Positions 15,708 to 23,702 of a stretch of 64,000 nt of DNA are shown piece by piece. The notes under the pieces are model-generated. The model was not told the origin of the DNA. It did no database searches and saw only the letters and a list, made by a program, of their open reading frames with translations. The stretch's first letter is position 1. Each line of letters opens with the position of its first letter. Origin of the DNA: an uncultured Alphaproteobacteria bacterium (GTDB lineage Bacteria > Pseudomonadota > Alphaproteobacteria > Rs-D84); NCBI GenBank assembly GCA_949082785.1, contig CARVLU010000003.1, positions 110,385 through 174,384 of the forward strand, read 5' to 3'. Position numbers and translations under genes: made by a program.

Positions 15708-16727
15708 TTAATCGTATTTCACCTGAATCATTACATCCTTGCCATTTTTGGAAAACCAACGGACGAAATCATCCATTTGGGATGTTAAATCAATACATCC
15801 CTTGGACCCGGGATATTTGCCGCCGTGAATGGTAAATCCGCTGCGGCCGTGCATTTGGTTTTGTGTGGCGGGTTCCAGCGATACCTTTGCATTGCCCCAA
15901 GATGTCCGTCCCCCCGGGAACCGCGTCCACAATCCCACCGGCGCGACGCGCCGTTCAATCCATGACATATCGTCATAATGATGCAATTCACTTTGTCGGG
16001 CAATATACATGCCGGCCGGCAGGGGTCCCTTGTCCACGACATTCTGGTATTTGGGCGATTGATAATCTTTCTTGCCGGCAACACCGCCCCAGGATTTAAT
16101 TTTCTTGTCGTTTTCATACAGACTCAGCGATTTGCCGTCGAACACGGCCACCTGTTTTTTATCGGTGTTGACGGGGTATTCAAAACGCGCGCCGTGGGAT
16201 TCAAATTTGCTGTTTAACGCCAGTTCGGTCGGCCCGCCCTTGGTCATCTGGCCGTTGGCGGGTAAATTATTATCTTGCTGGAAACGTTTAATCGCACTGA
16301 CCAGCGCCGCGTTGGGATAGCCATGAAATTCGCCATCTTCTTCGCTGTTGGGGTCGGGCTGATAATAATTCATCTTGGCCAGGTTTTGCTTTAACCGCAC
16401 CACGTCATCGGGATCGTTGGCGCGGTCGGACGAAAAACTGTTGCGCAGGGCGAAAGTGCCCGGCGATTTTGTCGCGCCCGCCCCCACCGCGGTCGCACTG
16501 CGTCCGGCGCCAGAATTGTGATACGGGCAAATTCGTTCATATGGGGCCACCTTGTTCCCGCGCGAATTGATGTATCCGCCAACCTGGATAACGCCGGTGC
16601 ATTCCTGGGCATTGTGGGCGGATGTGGACGCGCCGCCGGTCTTGGCCCGGATAAATGTCCGCGCCGTCGATACCGCATTTGTCGCCCATTGCCGCGGGGA
16701 CATGGGGGCATTGTCTTTTGATGCCAT
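15708..16727 (-). CDS. Peptidoglycan-binding Tlde1/DUF2778-type L,D-transpeptidase
   Basis: A 339-residue protein started at 16727, just after an AAAAAGGAAAAT ribosome site; the frame stays open upstream but has no site there. A low-complexity N-terminus without a Sec signal is followed by a peptidoglycan-binding-type helix bundle (DVVRLKQNLAKMNYYQ...ALVSAIKRFQQDNNLPANG). A C-terminal domain has SFTIHGGKYPGSKGCIDL-type motifs, with His and Cys in the H-G...S-x-G-C-I arrangement of YkuD/Tlde1 enzymes. In known Tlde1 proteins this domain crosslinks or exchanges peptidoglycan stem peptides and can be a secreted effector. The missing signal peptide points to a non-Sec route or local release. Confidence 0.78.
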   Translation of the reverse strand: MASKDNAPMSPRQWATNAVSTARTFIRAKTGGASTSAHNAQECTGVIQVGGYINSRGNKVAPYERICPYHNSGAGRSATAVGAGATKSPGTFALRNSFSSDRANDPDDVVRLKQNLAKMNYYQPDPNSEEDGEFHGYPNAALVSAIKRFQQDNNLPANGQMTKGGPTELALNSKFESHGARFEYPVNTDKKQVAVFDGKSLSLYENDKKIKSWGGVAGKKDYQSPKYQNVVDKGPLPAGMYIARQSELHHYDDMSWIERRVAPVGLWTRFPGGRTSWGNAKVSLEPATQNQMHGRSGFTIHGGKYPGSKGCIDLTSQMDDFVRWFSKNGKDVMIQVKYD

Positions 16728-17136
16728 GATATTTTCCTTTTTGCATAAAAAAGCCCGGGCACGCCGGGAACAAATAAAAAAAACGACGACCACATGGTCA
16801 TCGCGCTGAATAAATGAATTATACCACAAATTGATAAAAAAATCAAGACAAAGCCATCCGTCCCCCCAAAATTCACACCCCAAATTTCCCCCGCACGCCG
16901 CCAAATAGGAATAAAATCGAATCGAATTTATGGCGCGAAAGGCAAAATCAATTCGCGTTTTACTAATTTTTTTCCTTGAAAAAATCGCGGATTTCTGCAA
17001 CATATGTATTATCGACGGCAAAAAAATGCACAATAGGAAAAATTACCGCTTTTAATTGACGATATTTTATTTTATAATTCAACCATTCTTAGAAATTAAT
17101 TCCTAGTTAAAGATACCAAGGGGGGGAATTATCAAA
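16728..17136. other. AT-rich intergenic region with possible repressor operators
   Basis: No gene. On the minus side a hairpin (AAAAGCCCGGGCACGCCGGG-like, 16746-16770) lies upstream of the transpeptidase. Near the right end are TTCTTAGAA (17086-17094) and TTCCTAGTT (17100-17108), 14 nt apart, just before the short repressor gene. Confidence 0.5.
17086..17108 (+). promoter_or_regulatory. Candidate operator pair for the short repressor
   Basis: TTCTTAGAA and TTCCTAGTT resemble the motifs TTCCTAAGAA (61094) and AATCCTAGGATT (61035) found upstream of the paralogous repressor gene at 60763-61008. Confidence 0.45.
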
Positions 17137-17367
17137 ATGACACACCAAAGTATGTGGGGCGCCGTAGATAACGTTGCACAGATGATGGGGCTGTCCCGTT
17201 CTGGTCTGGCCAAGGCATGTGGTTTGGATCCGACAACGTTTAACCAAAGCAAACGCTGGACCCGTGATGGAAAACCACGATGGCTGTCCACGGCAACATT
17301 GGCCAAGGTGATGGAGGTTGCACAAATCACCGACCTGGAATTCTATAACTTGCAACCAAAAGAATAA
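17137..17367 (+). CDS. Short phage-type HTH repressor (no peptidase domain)
   Basis: A 76-residue protein that is essentially one DNA-binding domain: MGLSRSGLAKACGLDPTTFN followed by SKRWTRDGKPRWLSTATLAKVM. The GLDPTTFN-xSKR...PRWxST signature is that of the N-terminus of C1/S24-family repressors, which normally continue into a LexA-like peptidase. Here the protein ends right after it (DLEFYNLQPKE). A closely similar protein is encoded at 60763-61008. A GGGGGG-rich ribosome site precedes the ATG. It is probably a DNA-damage-independent regulator; targets are unknown. Confidence 0.75.
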   Translation: MTHQSMWGAVDNVAQMMGLSRSGLAKACGLDPTTFNQSKRWTRDGKPRWLSTATLAKVMEVAQITDLEFYNLQPKE

Positions 17368-17390
17368 GGCTGTCCGCCACGACATCAAAC

Positions 17391-17416
17391 AAAAATCCCC
17401 GCTATCGGGGATTTTT
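17391..17416. terminator. Bidirectional terminator
   Basis: AAAAATCCCCG and CGGGGATTTTT arms around CTAT, between the convergent repressor and RNA methyltransferase genes. Confidence 0.92.
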
Positions 17417-18345
17417 TATTTCTGGAAAACGCCCACTAATTCCCAATGCGCACTGCCAACAAATTGATCAACGGGGATTAATTCGGTCATCCGATATCCG
17501 CCGCGAACCAAGATATCGCGGTCACGCATAAATGTTGTGGGATTGCATGAAACATATATGATGCGGGACACATCGCTTTTGACCAATTCGCGGCACTGGG
17601 CCATGGCGCCACCGCGCGGCGGATCCATCACCACGCAATCATACGTGCGCAACATCCCAACCGTGACGGGATGTGTGTATAAATCACGTTTGCATCCGGT
17701 GCCAACAATATCAAAACCATCGGCATTCAATGCAAATGTAAAATTCCCCAGACCACAGAACAAATCCGCAACGCGGCGCGCCCCACGCGCACGGTCAACA
17801 ACCAATTGGCGCAGTGCATCTTCGCCCGCGCGGCCCGGTTGCAAAAACGCCCCGGACGGATACGGCACCGTCACCCCGGCAAATGTCACCGTTGGCGCCG
17901 CCCGTTGCATGACCACGGCATCGTTCCATGTGACACGGATAATATCGTCGGGTAATTTGGCGGCGGCGGTTTTGAAATCGGCACTGAAATACGGAACATT
18001 GGACGTGACGGCAATATCAATACCATTGTCACATACCGTGACCAACGCCGACCCCGCCCCATTCCATGGCATGGATGCAATATTCGGTAATACGCGATTA
18101 ATTTCATCCGACGCGCCCGGACACTGGGTCACGGGGACAACATCTTTGGACCGCGGGGCAAAGAAACCAAAACGCCCGTCGGCAAAGCAAAAATCGGCGC
18201 GACGGCGCCCGCCCGGCGTAACCCAGACCGGATCGCCTGTCACCGGCACATCGCACAGCGTCCCCAATTTCCGGGCGCGATAATCGGGGGATGCAAAATC
18301 AAACTTGCACCCGCCGCACCGACCAAACAGGGGACATTTTTTCAT
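17416..18345 (-). CDS. TrmA/RlmC-D-type RNA m5U methyltransferase, short form
   Basis: A 309-residue SAM-dependent methyltransferase. The N-terminus has CPLFGRCGGCKF, the Fe-S cluster cysteines of RlmD-type enzymes. The SAM domain has VADLFCGLGNFTFAL, the PPRGG motif in MDPPRGGAM and the catalytic cysteine loop SCNPTTFMRD. The family methylates U747/U1939-type uridines of 23S rRNA. It lacks a clear N-terminal TRAM domain and is about 100 residues shorter than typical. The missing part includes about 20 residues after the GxGNF motif (GFDIVGTGCKRD). Confidence 0.85.
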   Translation of the reverse strand: MKKCPLFGRCGGCKFDFASPDYRARKLGTLCDVPVTGDPVWVTPGGRRRADFCFADGRFGFFAPRSKDVVPVTQCPGASDEINRVLPNIASMPWNGAGSALVTVCDNGIDIAVTSNVPYFSADFKTAAAKLPDDIIRVTWNDAVVMQRAAPTVTFAGVTVPYPSGAFLQPGRAGEDALRQLVVDRARGARRVADLFCGLGNFTFALNADGFDIVGTGCKRDLYTHPVTVGMLRTYDCVVMDPPRGGAMAQCRELVKSDVSRIIYVSCNPTTFMRDRDILVRGGYRMTELIPVDQFVGSAHWELVGVFQK

Positions 18346-18353
18346 ACCGGACC

Positions 18354-19007
18354 TTAGAAATTAACACGTGCGCCCACGCGGAACTGATGCGCGGTGGGGG
18401 CAAGTTTTGTCACGGCATCAAATTTGGGGTCAAACATATAAAAATATCTGTACCCGAAATCCAGTGTGAAATATTGGCCCAATTCCACCCCCAACCCCGC
18501 CATCGCGGCGGCAACGGGGCTGATTTTATCATCGATATGGACGTCGTTCGCCCGATTCCATGACAACCCGCCCCCAACACCAACATAGGGAACCAACCGC
18601 TGGGTGCGGAAAATGCGATACATGCTGTCCACGCGGGCATCAATTAAAACGTTAATCATGGCGGTGTCACCCGTCAATGAAAACGCATTCCACTGGGCAT
18701 CGGTGCGGATATAATTGGCTTCCATTCTGAATGTGTCAAAGATGCGCATCCCGACAACGATTTCGTACGACGACGTATTTTTCCCGCCAACATGCACGTC
18801 ATTGTCGCCCGTGCCCGATTGCCACATCGAAAAATCATACATTCCCCCGACATAGAAACGGTGGTCGCGGGCAAACGCTTCGGCGTCATTTAATTGTGGA
18901 TTGCGTTCATCGACGGGCATACGAATTTGTTCCACGCGATACGGAATCGCGGCGTGGGACACCATCGGCATCACAGACAATACACATGCAATCAATTTGG
19001 TTTTCAT
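18354..19007 (-). CDS. Outer-membrane beta-barrel protein (217 aa)
   Basis: A signal peptide (cleavage near SHA-A, about residue 19) is followed by alternating amphipathic strands (FYVGGMYDFSMWQSG; EIVVGMRIFDTFRMEANYI; VPYVGVGGGLSWNR; YFTLDFGYRYFYMF) and a C-terminal FRVGARVNF ending in phenylalanine. This is the OmpW/opacity-type small barrel pattern with a BamA-recognised last residue. It sits 9 nt from the methyltransferase and is preceded by a similar barrel gene on the same strand. The role is unknown. Confidence 0.75.
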   Translation of the reverse strand: MKTKLIACVLSVMPMVSHAAIPYRVEQIRMPVDERNPQLNDAEAFARDHRFYVGGMYDFSMWQSGTGDNDVHVGGKNTSSYEIVVGMRIFDTFRMEANYIRTDAQWNAFSLTGDTAMINVLIDARVDSMYRIFRTQRLVPYVGVGGGLSWNRANDVHIDDKISPVAAAMAGLGVELGQYFTLDFGYRYFYMFDPKFDAVTKLAPTAHQFRVGARVNF

Positions 19008-19022
19008 ATTTTTATTCCCCCA

Positions 19023-19793
19023 TCAGAAATTCACGCGGAATGACACCATGGCGTTGTTTAAATTATCAACCCCGCCGCGACGAACATCCCAACCGAAACC
19101 ATTGCCGATAAACATCTGATACTGCCACGACAAATCAATTCCAATAACATCGGTCAACATTAAATTGACCCCCAAAATGGCGCGTGGTGCGACAAAGAAC
19201 CCATCACTGCCGCCGGCACCTTCGAATTTATACAGACCCGTTCCAACCCCCAGCCCCATAAACGGCACAAACGTGCGGCGGCGGGTAATGTCGCCCGTAC
19301 GGACAAATCGGCGCGCAAAATCAAAGTACAACGTACCCCCCACCTGTTGCGATGTGGCGCGATAATCATCCAAATCGGAAAATTCGAACGTCGCCGCCTG
19401 GAAATCGATTTCGGTCCGGACATAGGATGACAAATTCCACCCCAGCCCGATTTGGGACATCCAACTGCCCGACGTTTCATATTCGTTTTTGCCGACACGC
19501 CCGCGGTCCGATGCAAACCCCAGGTTCAGTCCCGCCCCGCCCCGCAGATACATCGATGTTTCAACAAACATCGCCGTATCATCAGATGGGGTTTCGTTAT
19601 ACACCTGGTACACTTCCAGCCCCAGCGCACCCGGCGCGGGGTCTGCGACGACATCGGCATTACGCTGGGCGCCGACAATGTCCAGTCCCTGTAACACTTC
19701 GCGTCTAAATTGCCGGTCATCATAACCACCGTGGGCCGCCGATGCCATTACTGCGCATCCGCATACCGCCAAACAAAAGGATGTTTTTTTCAT
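19023..19793 (-). CDS. Outer-membrane beta-barrel protein (256 aa)
   Basis: Started at the ATG at 19793, with AGGTGAT upstream as ribosome site; a GTG 12 nt further up is less likely. The signal peptide is cleaved near ASA-A. The mature protein has barrel strands (YLRGGAGLNLGFASD; WMSQIGLGWNLSSYVRTEIDF; FVPFMGLGVGTGLYKFEG; AILGVNLMLTDVIGIDLSW) and ends MVSFRVNF, with the terminal phenylalanine typical of Bam substrates. It is probably co-transcribed with the barrel at 18354-19007 (15-nt gap), and the two share style and C-terminus. I cannot name a ligand. Confidence 0.75.
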   Translation of the reverse strand: MKKTSFCLAVCGCAVMASAAHGGYDDRQFRREVLQGLDIVGAQRNADVVADPAPGALGLEVYQVYNETPSDDTAMFVETSMYLRGGAGLNLGFASDRGRVGKNEYETSGSWMSQIGLGWNLSSYVRTEIDFQAATFEFSDLDDYRATSQQVGGTLYFDFARRFVRTGDITRRRTFVPFMGLGVGTGLYKFEGAGGSDGFFVAPRAILGVNLMLTDVIGIDLSWQYQMFIGNGFGWDVRRGGVDNLNNAMVSFRVNF

Positions 19794-19872
19794 CTGTTTT
19801 ATCACCTGTCATAAACGTTATAAAAATCTTAGCATAAATTGAAACTTGATTCCAGCCCGATTTACGCGTACC

Positions 19873-20706
19873 ATGGCGGATATGAAGAAAAACAGAGACA
19901 AGAAAATAGCCCTGGTGGCGGGCGCCCTGGATTTGCCGTTTTTTACGCGCGACGCGTTGCGCCGTGCGGGCTGGGACGTGTTTGTCGTGGGGCTGAAAAA
20001 TTTTTATGACCCGCGCCTGGAACCGGACATGGTGGTGCGTTTGGGCGGCGGCGGGCGCGCGGTGCGCGAATTTCGCCGCCGCGGAATCAGAAAGATTACG
20101 TTTGTCGGGGCCATCGGGCATCCGAATTTGTCGGATATCCGGCCGGATTTATGGTCACTGTTTGCATTAATCAGCATTATGAAACACCAACGGGGGTATG
20201 ATTCAATGGCGGTTGCATTAAACAAAGTTTTGGAAAAACGCGGACTGGAAGTGGTCGCCGCCCAGGATTTGGCCCCGGAATTAACATTTCAAAAGGCCGG
20301 CGCCCAAACGCGCGTCAAACCGACGGCCCGCGATATGCGTGACATTGAACGCGCGATTGATGTATCGCACACCATTGGCGCAGCCGACATCGGGGCATCG
20401 GTCGTTGTTGACAAACAGGTGATTGCCGTCGAAGCAGCCGAAGGAACCGCCAAAATGCTGGAACGCGTGGTCGCGATGCGCAATGGCCGCACCCGGCGCA
20501 GTGGCGTCTTTGCCAAAATGACCAAACCCGGCCAGGATTTGCGTATCGACATCCCGGCCATCGGCGTCGATACTGTTCGTGCGGTCGCGGCGGCGCATTT
20601 GCGTGGGATTGTGGTCAACACCAAAACATGCTTTGTCGTGGACGCCCCTGCGGTAATTGCGGCCGCAAATGACGCGGGCATCTTTATCATCGCCATTGAT
20701 GAATAA
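19873..20706 (+). CDS. lpxI: UDP-2,3-diacylglucosamine pyrophosphatase LpxI
   Basis: A 277-residue DUF1009 protein. Signature parts: LVAGALDLP at the N-terminus, LGGGGRAVREFRRRGIRKITFVGAI, KHQRGYDSMAVALNKVLE, VVDKQVIAVEAAEGTAKML and the C-terminal FVVDAPAVIAAANDAGIFI. LpxI hydrolyses UDP-2,3-diacyl-GlcN to lipid X in lipid A synthesis and replaces LpxH in most alphaproteobacteria. In-frame starts exist at 19846, 19873 and 19882; I prefer 19873 or 19882 since family members begin at the KIALVAG strand. Confidence 0.92.
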   Translation: MADMKKNRDKKIALVAGALDLPFFTRDALRRAGWDVFVVGLKNFYDPRLEPDMVVRLGGGGRAVREFRRRGIRKITFVGAIGHPNLSDIRPDLWSLFALISIMKHQRGYDSMAVALNKVLEKRGLEVVAAQDLAPELTFQKAGAQTRVKPTARDMRDIERAIDVSHTIGAADIGASVVVDKQVIAVEAAEGTAKMLERVVAMRNGRTRRSGVFAKMTKPGQDLRIDIPAIGVDTVRAVAAAHLRGIVVNTKTCFVVDAPAVIAAANDAGIFIIAIDE

Positions 20707-20731
20707 AAAATCCCCCGGATGGGGATTTTTT
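20705..20731 (+). terminator. Terminator of lpxI
   Basis: AAAAAATCCCC and GGGGATTTTTT arms just after the stop codon. Confidence 0.88.
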
Positions 20732-20744
20732 TGTATTTTTCATC

Positions 20745-20772
20745 TTGTTTCCAAGGCGAATTTGTGTATAAT
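20745..20772 (+). promoter_or_regulatory. Promoter of leader RNA copy A
   Basis: TTGTTT and TATAAT with a 16-nt spacer; transcription would begin at about 20779, exactly where similarity to copy B begins. Confidence 0.75.
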
Positions 20773-20778
20773 ACCATG

Positions 20779-20913
20779 CGAACTCTTGGTTCCCCGGTCA
20801 TGGGGCGGGCTGCTGTTAAAGATTACGGCAAGTCGGGGCGACAGACCACAGCGTCGGTCGTTTGAATGTATGTCTGTGACTTTCTTTCCACGGACAAACC
20901 AATCAACAAAAAA
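20779..20913 (+). ncRNA. Structured 5' leader, copy A (unrecognised RNA family)
   Basis: About 130 nt, nearly identical to the leader at 22195-22315. Visible pairings: CCCC...GGGG hairpin (20793-20806), GTCG-GGG-CGAC (20833-20843), ACAGAC (20841-20846) with GTCTGT (20872-20877), and an alternative GTCTGTG with CCACGGAC. GTCTGT can thus pair either up- or downstream, as in a switching RNA. Where the two copies differ, the first hairpin keeps its stem and only the loop changes. It precedes the exported cysteine-peptidase-like gene by about 65 nt. Confidence 0.68.
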
Positions 20914-20978
20914 ACGAAAAATAATAAAAATGACATGGGCACGGCCCCGTCATTTGCTTGATTGTACTGGGGGTCACA

Positions 20979-22115
20979 ATGAAATTTAAACTTACGGTTC
21001 CATACGTGATTGCTGCGGCCGGGCTGATTGGGCTCAGCACTGCGAACGGGATGGGACACCGCGATATTGGCAACATCAGTTGGAATAAAATCCATATCCA
21101 CAACGCATACGCTTTCAGCCAGACCGCAGCTGACGCCATGGCCACGGAACAGTTCCTGGAACAAAAGGCAGACAGTCTGTGCGGTCATTACGTGAACCGC
21201 ATGCTGAATGCCCAGCACAGGCTGGCGCCGTTTATCGGCACCGCGCAGTATAAAAATGCCGTAACCCAAGAATTACCGGGCGCACCGGTCGGCATGCACT
21301 GTGTTTATGGGCAATACACGCATTTGACGCGGGCCATTCACGAAATGGGCGACACATTAAATATCATCCCGGATGCCGGCAACCGGTCATGCAACGCATT
21401 CCGCGCCACCATGCAAAAAAAATACAGCGGTCCGCAATACGCGGGCTGTATCCATGCGGGGGTCATGTACGCATCGGACAGCGCGTATAACGCCGCCCTG
21501 GGGAAATATTTGGCGGCGCGCCGCATCACGGACACCAGTCCGGACAGTCTGCGCATTGCGGCAACCCGGGAATTTGCCAAAAATCATTTTTCCATCGACA
21601 AACTGAACCCCGGGGCGATTTTGCTGGTCCCGCGCCACCGCGGCAGTCGCACCAAATTCCACGCCATCATGTATCCGGGCCGCGGCCACATCGGGGCGAA
21701 TGGCCAATTTGTCGCCGACAGCAATGGCGACGCGCTGTATTCCGCACATAACAAAGAACGCCTGGGGGATTTGTTTGACACGTGGGACACATCCAACGTA
21801 TTTGCGGTGGATACGAAAAAAATTGCACAGGTTGAATACGCGGCGGAATTACAGCGGATTGAAACACTGGATACGCCAAACCTGATTGCGTATATCGCCC
21901 CCAAAACCCAGGCGGACCGCGACGCGCTGGCGACCATGACGCGCCATGAATTACAGCAATGGGTTCGCAAAAAATACTTTAACCGGGGCACGCCAATGCG
22001 CATCCCCCACCATCCGGTATTGCCGGATGTGCAACCCGACATTTTGACGCACGCCCTGCCCGCGTCAACGCCCCCAATGCTGGCAACCATAAATCGCGGC
22101 GACCACGTTCGATAA
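20979..22115 (+). CDS. Exported protein, possible NlpC/CHAP-like amidase
   Basis: Started at the ATG at 20979 after GGGGGT; 378 residues. The signal peptide MKFKLTVPYVIAAAGLIGL resembles that of the protein at 22394. The segment KADSLCGHYVNRMLNA puts a cysteine at the start of a helix, as in CHAP/NlpC enzymes. FHAIMYPGRGHI and FVADSNGDALYS supply a histidine and an acidic residue in the expected order. I infer a periplasmic or secreted cysteine amidase of cell-wall type, at moderate confidence. The C-terminal 120 residues are unfamiliar. It is expressed behind the structured leader, ends at a terminator and is a one-gene unit. Confidence 0.5.
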   Translation: MKFKLTVPYVIAAAGLIGLSTANGMGHRDIGNISWNKIHIHNAYAFSQTAADAMATEQFLEQKADSLCGHYVNRMLNAQHRLAPFIGTAQYKNAVTQELPGAPVGMHCVYGQYTHLTRAIHEMGDTLNIIPDAGNRSCNAFRATMQKKYSGPQYAGCIHAGVMYASDSAYNAALGKYLAARRITDTSPDSLRIAATREFAKNHFSIDKLNPGAILLVPRHRGSRTKFHAIMYPGRGHIGANGQFVADSNGDALYSAHNKERLGDLFDTWDTSNVFAVDTKKIAQVEYAAELQRIETLDTPNLIAYIAPKTQADRDALATMTRHELQQWVRKKYFNRGTPMRIPHHPVLPDVQPDILTHALPASTPPMLATINRGDHVR

Positions 22116-22121
22116 AAAATC

Positions 22122-22149
22122 AAAAAATCCCGCAAATGCGGGATTTTTT
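22122..22149 (+). terminator. Terminator after the amidase-like gene
   Basis: AAAAAATCCCGC and GCGGGATTTTTT around AAAT. Confidence 0.92.
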
Positions 22150-22153
22150 CCGC

Positions 22154-22182
22154 TTGCAAAAATTATAATTTGTCTATATAAT
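22154..22182 (+). promoter_or_regulatory. Promoter of leader RNA copy B
   Basis: TTGCAA and TATAAT with a 17-nt spacer; similarity between the leaders begins 13 nt downstream. Confidence 0.85.
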
Positions 22183-22194
22183 GTCGCGAACTCT

Positions 22195-22315
22195 TGGTTC
22201 CCCGATTCGGGGCGGGCTGCTGTTAAAGATTACGGCAAGTCGGGGCGACAGACAAAAACGTCGGTCGTTTGAATGTATGTCTGTGTTTTTCTTTCCACGG
22301 ACAAACCAATCAAAA
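22195..22315 (+). ncRNA. Structured 5' leader, copy B (unrecognised RNA family)
   Basis: Nearly identical to copy A over about 120 nt. The hairpin CCCCG-ATT-CGGGG (22201-22213) replaces the CCCC/GGGG loop of copy A. GTCG-GGG-CGAC, the ACAGAC/GTCTGT stem and the alternative GTCTGTG/CCACGGAC stem are kept. Downstream sequence up to the start codon differs between the copies, so the constraint is on the leader itself. Confidence 0.68.
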
Positions 22316-22393
22316 ATGCTTAAACAGAAAATAAAAACATGAATGGCATGGTCTGCTTTGCTGTGCTGTTCCTTGATTGCAAAGGGGTAAAAA

Positions 22394-23113
22394 ATGAAAA
22401 TGAAATTTATTGTTCCGTATGTGTTGTCGGGGGCATCTGCGTTTTTTTCGTTCAATACGTCCGTGGCACATAACGACAAATCGAACGACAACGAACCAGC
22501 CACCGTCGCCCGCGTAGATTCCGCATTCAACAGCATCGACAGTGTGGCCGCCGAAATGACCATCCCATATGCGACGACAATCCGTGAAACGGGTCGGGAC
22601 GTGGTTTATGTCTTTAACAACGGGTCGGCGCGTGTTCGCCGTGGCGGTACGCGCGCATGGCGCAACAACAATCCGGGCTGTATCCGTTATTCCCAGTTTG
22701 CACGCGACCACGGCGCCATCGGACGCGCGGGCAACTTTGCGGTATTTCCCGACGCCCAAACCGGGGCCGCGGCGATTGGCGCACTGTTGCAAACGGACAA
22801 GTACCGTGATTTAACCATCGCGGCCGCCATCACCAAATATGCGCCGCCGCACGAAAATGACACCCGCGGCTATCAACAGCGTTTGGCCAAAATGACGGGA
22901 TTGCCGATTACATTGAAACTGCGTGATTTGAACGCGCAGCAATTGTCGGCGGTCGTGGGCGCCATCCGCGTTCTGGAAGGGTGGCGCGCCGGCAGCGAAG
23001 TTGCCGTCCAGGCGCACAATGACACCATTCTGGCCAGTGCGCGCACGCACGACGACATCAAAATGGCCGCCATCCACGGCCAGCATCAACTGCAACGGCA
23101 GATGTCACGATAA
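22394..23113 (+). CDS. Exported P5-like domain protein
   Basis: A 239-residue protein with the signal peptide MKMKFIVPYVLSGASAFF, similar to the N-terminus of the protein at 20979. Residues about 80-200 form a domain with GGTRAWRNNNPGCIRY, FAVFPDAQTGAAAIGALLQ, LTIAAAITKYAPPHENDT and an LTxxxxxxTG-like end. This pattern occurs in phage 'structural protein P5'-like and cell-wall-associated proteins. The same domain is at the C-terminus of the 24966-26060 product. I infer a periplasmic peptidoglycan-interacting protein. Expression lies behind leader copy B. Confidence 0.6.
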   Translation: MKMKFIVPYVLSGASAFFSFNTSVAHNDKSNDNEPATVARVDSAFNSIDSVAAEMTIPYATTIRETGRDVVYVFNNGSARVRRGGTRAWRNNNPGCIRYSQFARDHGAIGRAGNFAVFPDAQTGAAAIGALLQTDKYRDLTIAAAITKYAPPHENDTRGYQQRLAKMTGLPITLKLRDLNAQQLSAVVGAIRVLEGWRAGSEVAVQAHNDTILASARTHDDIKMAAIHGQHQLQRQMSR

Positions 23114-23139
23114 AAAAAACGCGCAATGCGCGTTTTTTT
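23112..23139. terminator. Bidirectional terminator
   Basis: AAAAAAAACGCGC and GCGCGTTTTTTT arms around AAT, between the P5-like gene and zapA. Confidence 0.92.
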
Positions 23140-23416
23140 ATTGATTAATTTTATGTTTAATTTCACGAATGCGGGCCAGAATTTCCTTTAACTCCGCATC
23201 ACCAACGCACGATTTGGCGCGGGTATTAACTTCGTCCGCCAGAACAATGCACAACGTCGCCAGCAATGCGTTTTCTGGCAACGGCCCGATTTTATCCAGA
23301 ATTTCCCGCGCACGGGCATCCACCATCTGCCCCAGTTCAATCAGCCGCCCTTCTTGGCCATCTTCACAGCCCATGGGATAATTCTTGTTCACAATTGGGA
23401 TGGAAACAACACTCAT
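23138..23416 (-). CDS. zapA: Cell division protein ZapA
   Basis: A 92-residue protein of ZapA pattern: a short N-terminal strand region (VSIPIVNKNYPMGCEDGQE), then LIELGQMVDARAREILDK, LLATLCIVLADEV and a C-terminal coiled coil (LKEILARIREIKHKI). ZapA tetramers crosslink FtsZ filaments at midcell. It overlaps the upstream 69-aa coiled-coil gene by 4 nt (ATGA). Confidence 0.9.
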   Translation of the reverse strand: MSVVSIPIVNKNYPMGCEDGQEGRLIELGQMVDARAREILDKIGPLPENALLATLCIVLADEVNTRAKSCVGDAELKEILARIREIKHKINQ

Positions 23417-23622
23417 TTCAACTTCTTTAATATTGCCAAGGATTGGTTAATCATATCGGATGCCTGGGCATTCTTGTCCCGCAGATTTTTCACCTGTTGG
23501 GTTAAAATGGCCACTTCTAAATCTGTTTGCTTGGACGCGGATGCGGCAACCGACCGCAATTTTGCAACCGTTTCATCCAACGCGGACAATTCTTGAAAAA
23601 TTTGCTGTTTTAAATCTGCCAT
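23413..23622 (-). CDS. Small coiled-coil protein upstream of zapA
   Basis: A 69-residue, wholly helical protein with heptad repeats (QELSALDETVAKLRSVAASA; LTQQVKNLRDKNAQASDMI). It overlaps the zapA start by 4 nt, so it is translationally coupled. Comparable short coiled-coil proteins (DUF4164- or ZapB-like) neighbour zapA in many alphaproteobacteria. I infer a divisome-linked role; there is no catalytic motif. Confidence 0.7.
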   Translation of the reverse strand: MADLKQQIFQELSALDETVAKLRSVAASASKQTDLEVAILTQQVKNLRDKNAQASDMINQSLAILKKLK

Positions 23623-23667
23623 GTCCCCAGTGTAAGATATTTTTTATATGCGTTCAACACCAAAATG

Positions 23668-23676
23668 TGGTATAAT
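23668..23676 (+). promoter_or_regulatory. Extended -10 promoter element
   Basis: TGGTATAAT (TGnTATAAT) upstream of the gene at 23703; no good -35 is visible. Confidence 0.55.
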
Positions 23677-23702
23677 GATTGGCACAACAGGGGCTGTTTC
23701 TT

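Noticed and set aside
20779..22315. Leaders as insertion-sequence ends or integrons
   Set aside because: Both copies follow promoters in the same orientation with no transposase, terminal inverted repeat or target duplication nearby.
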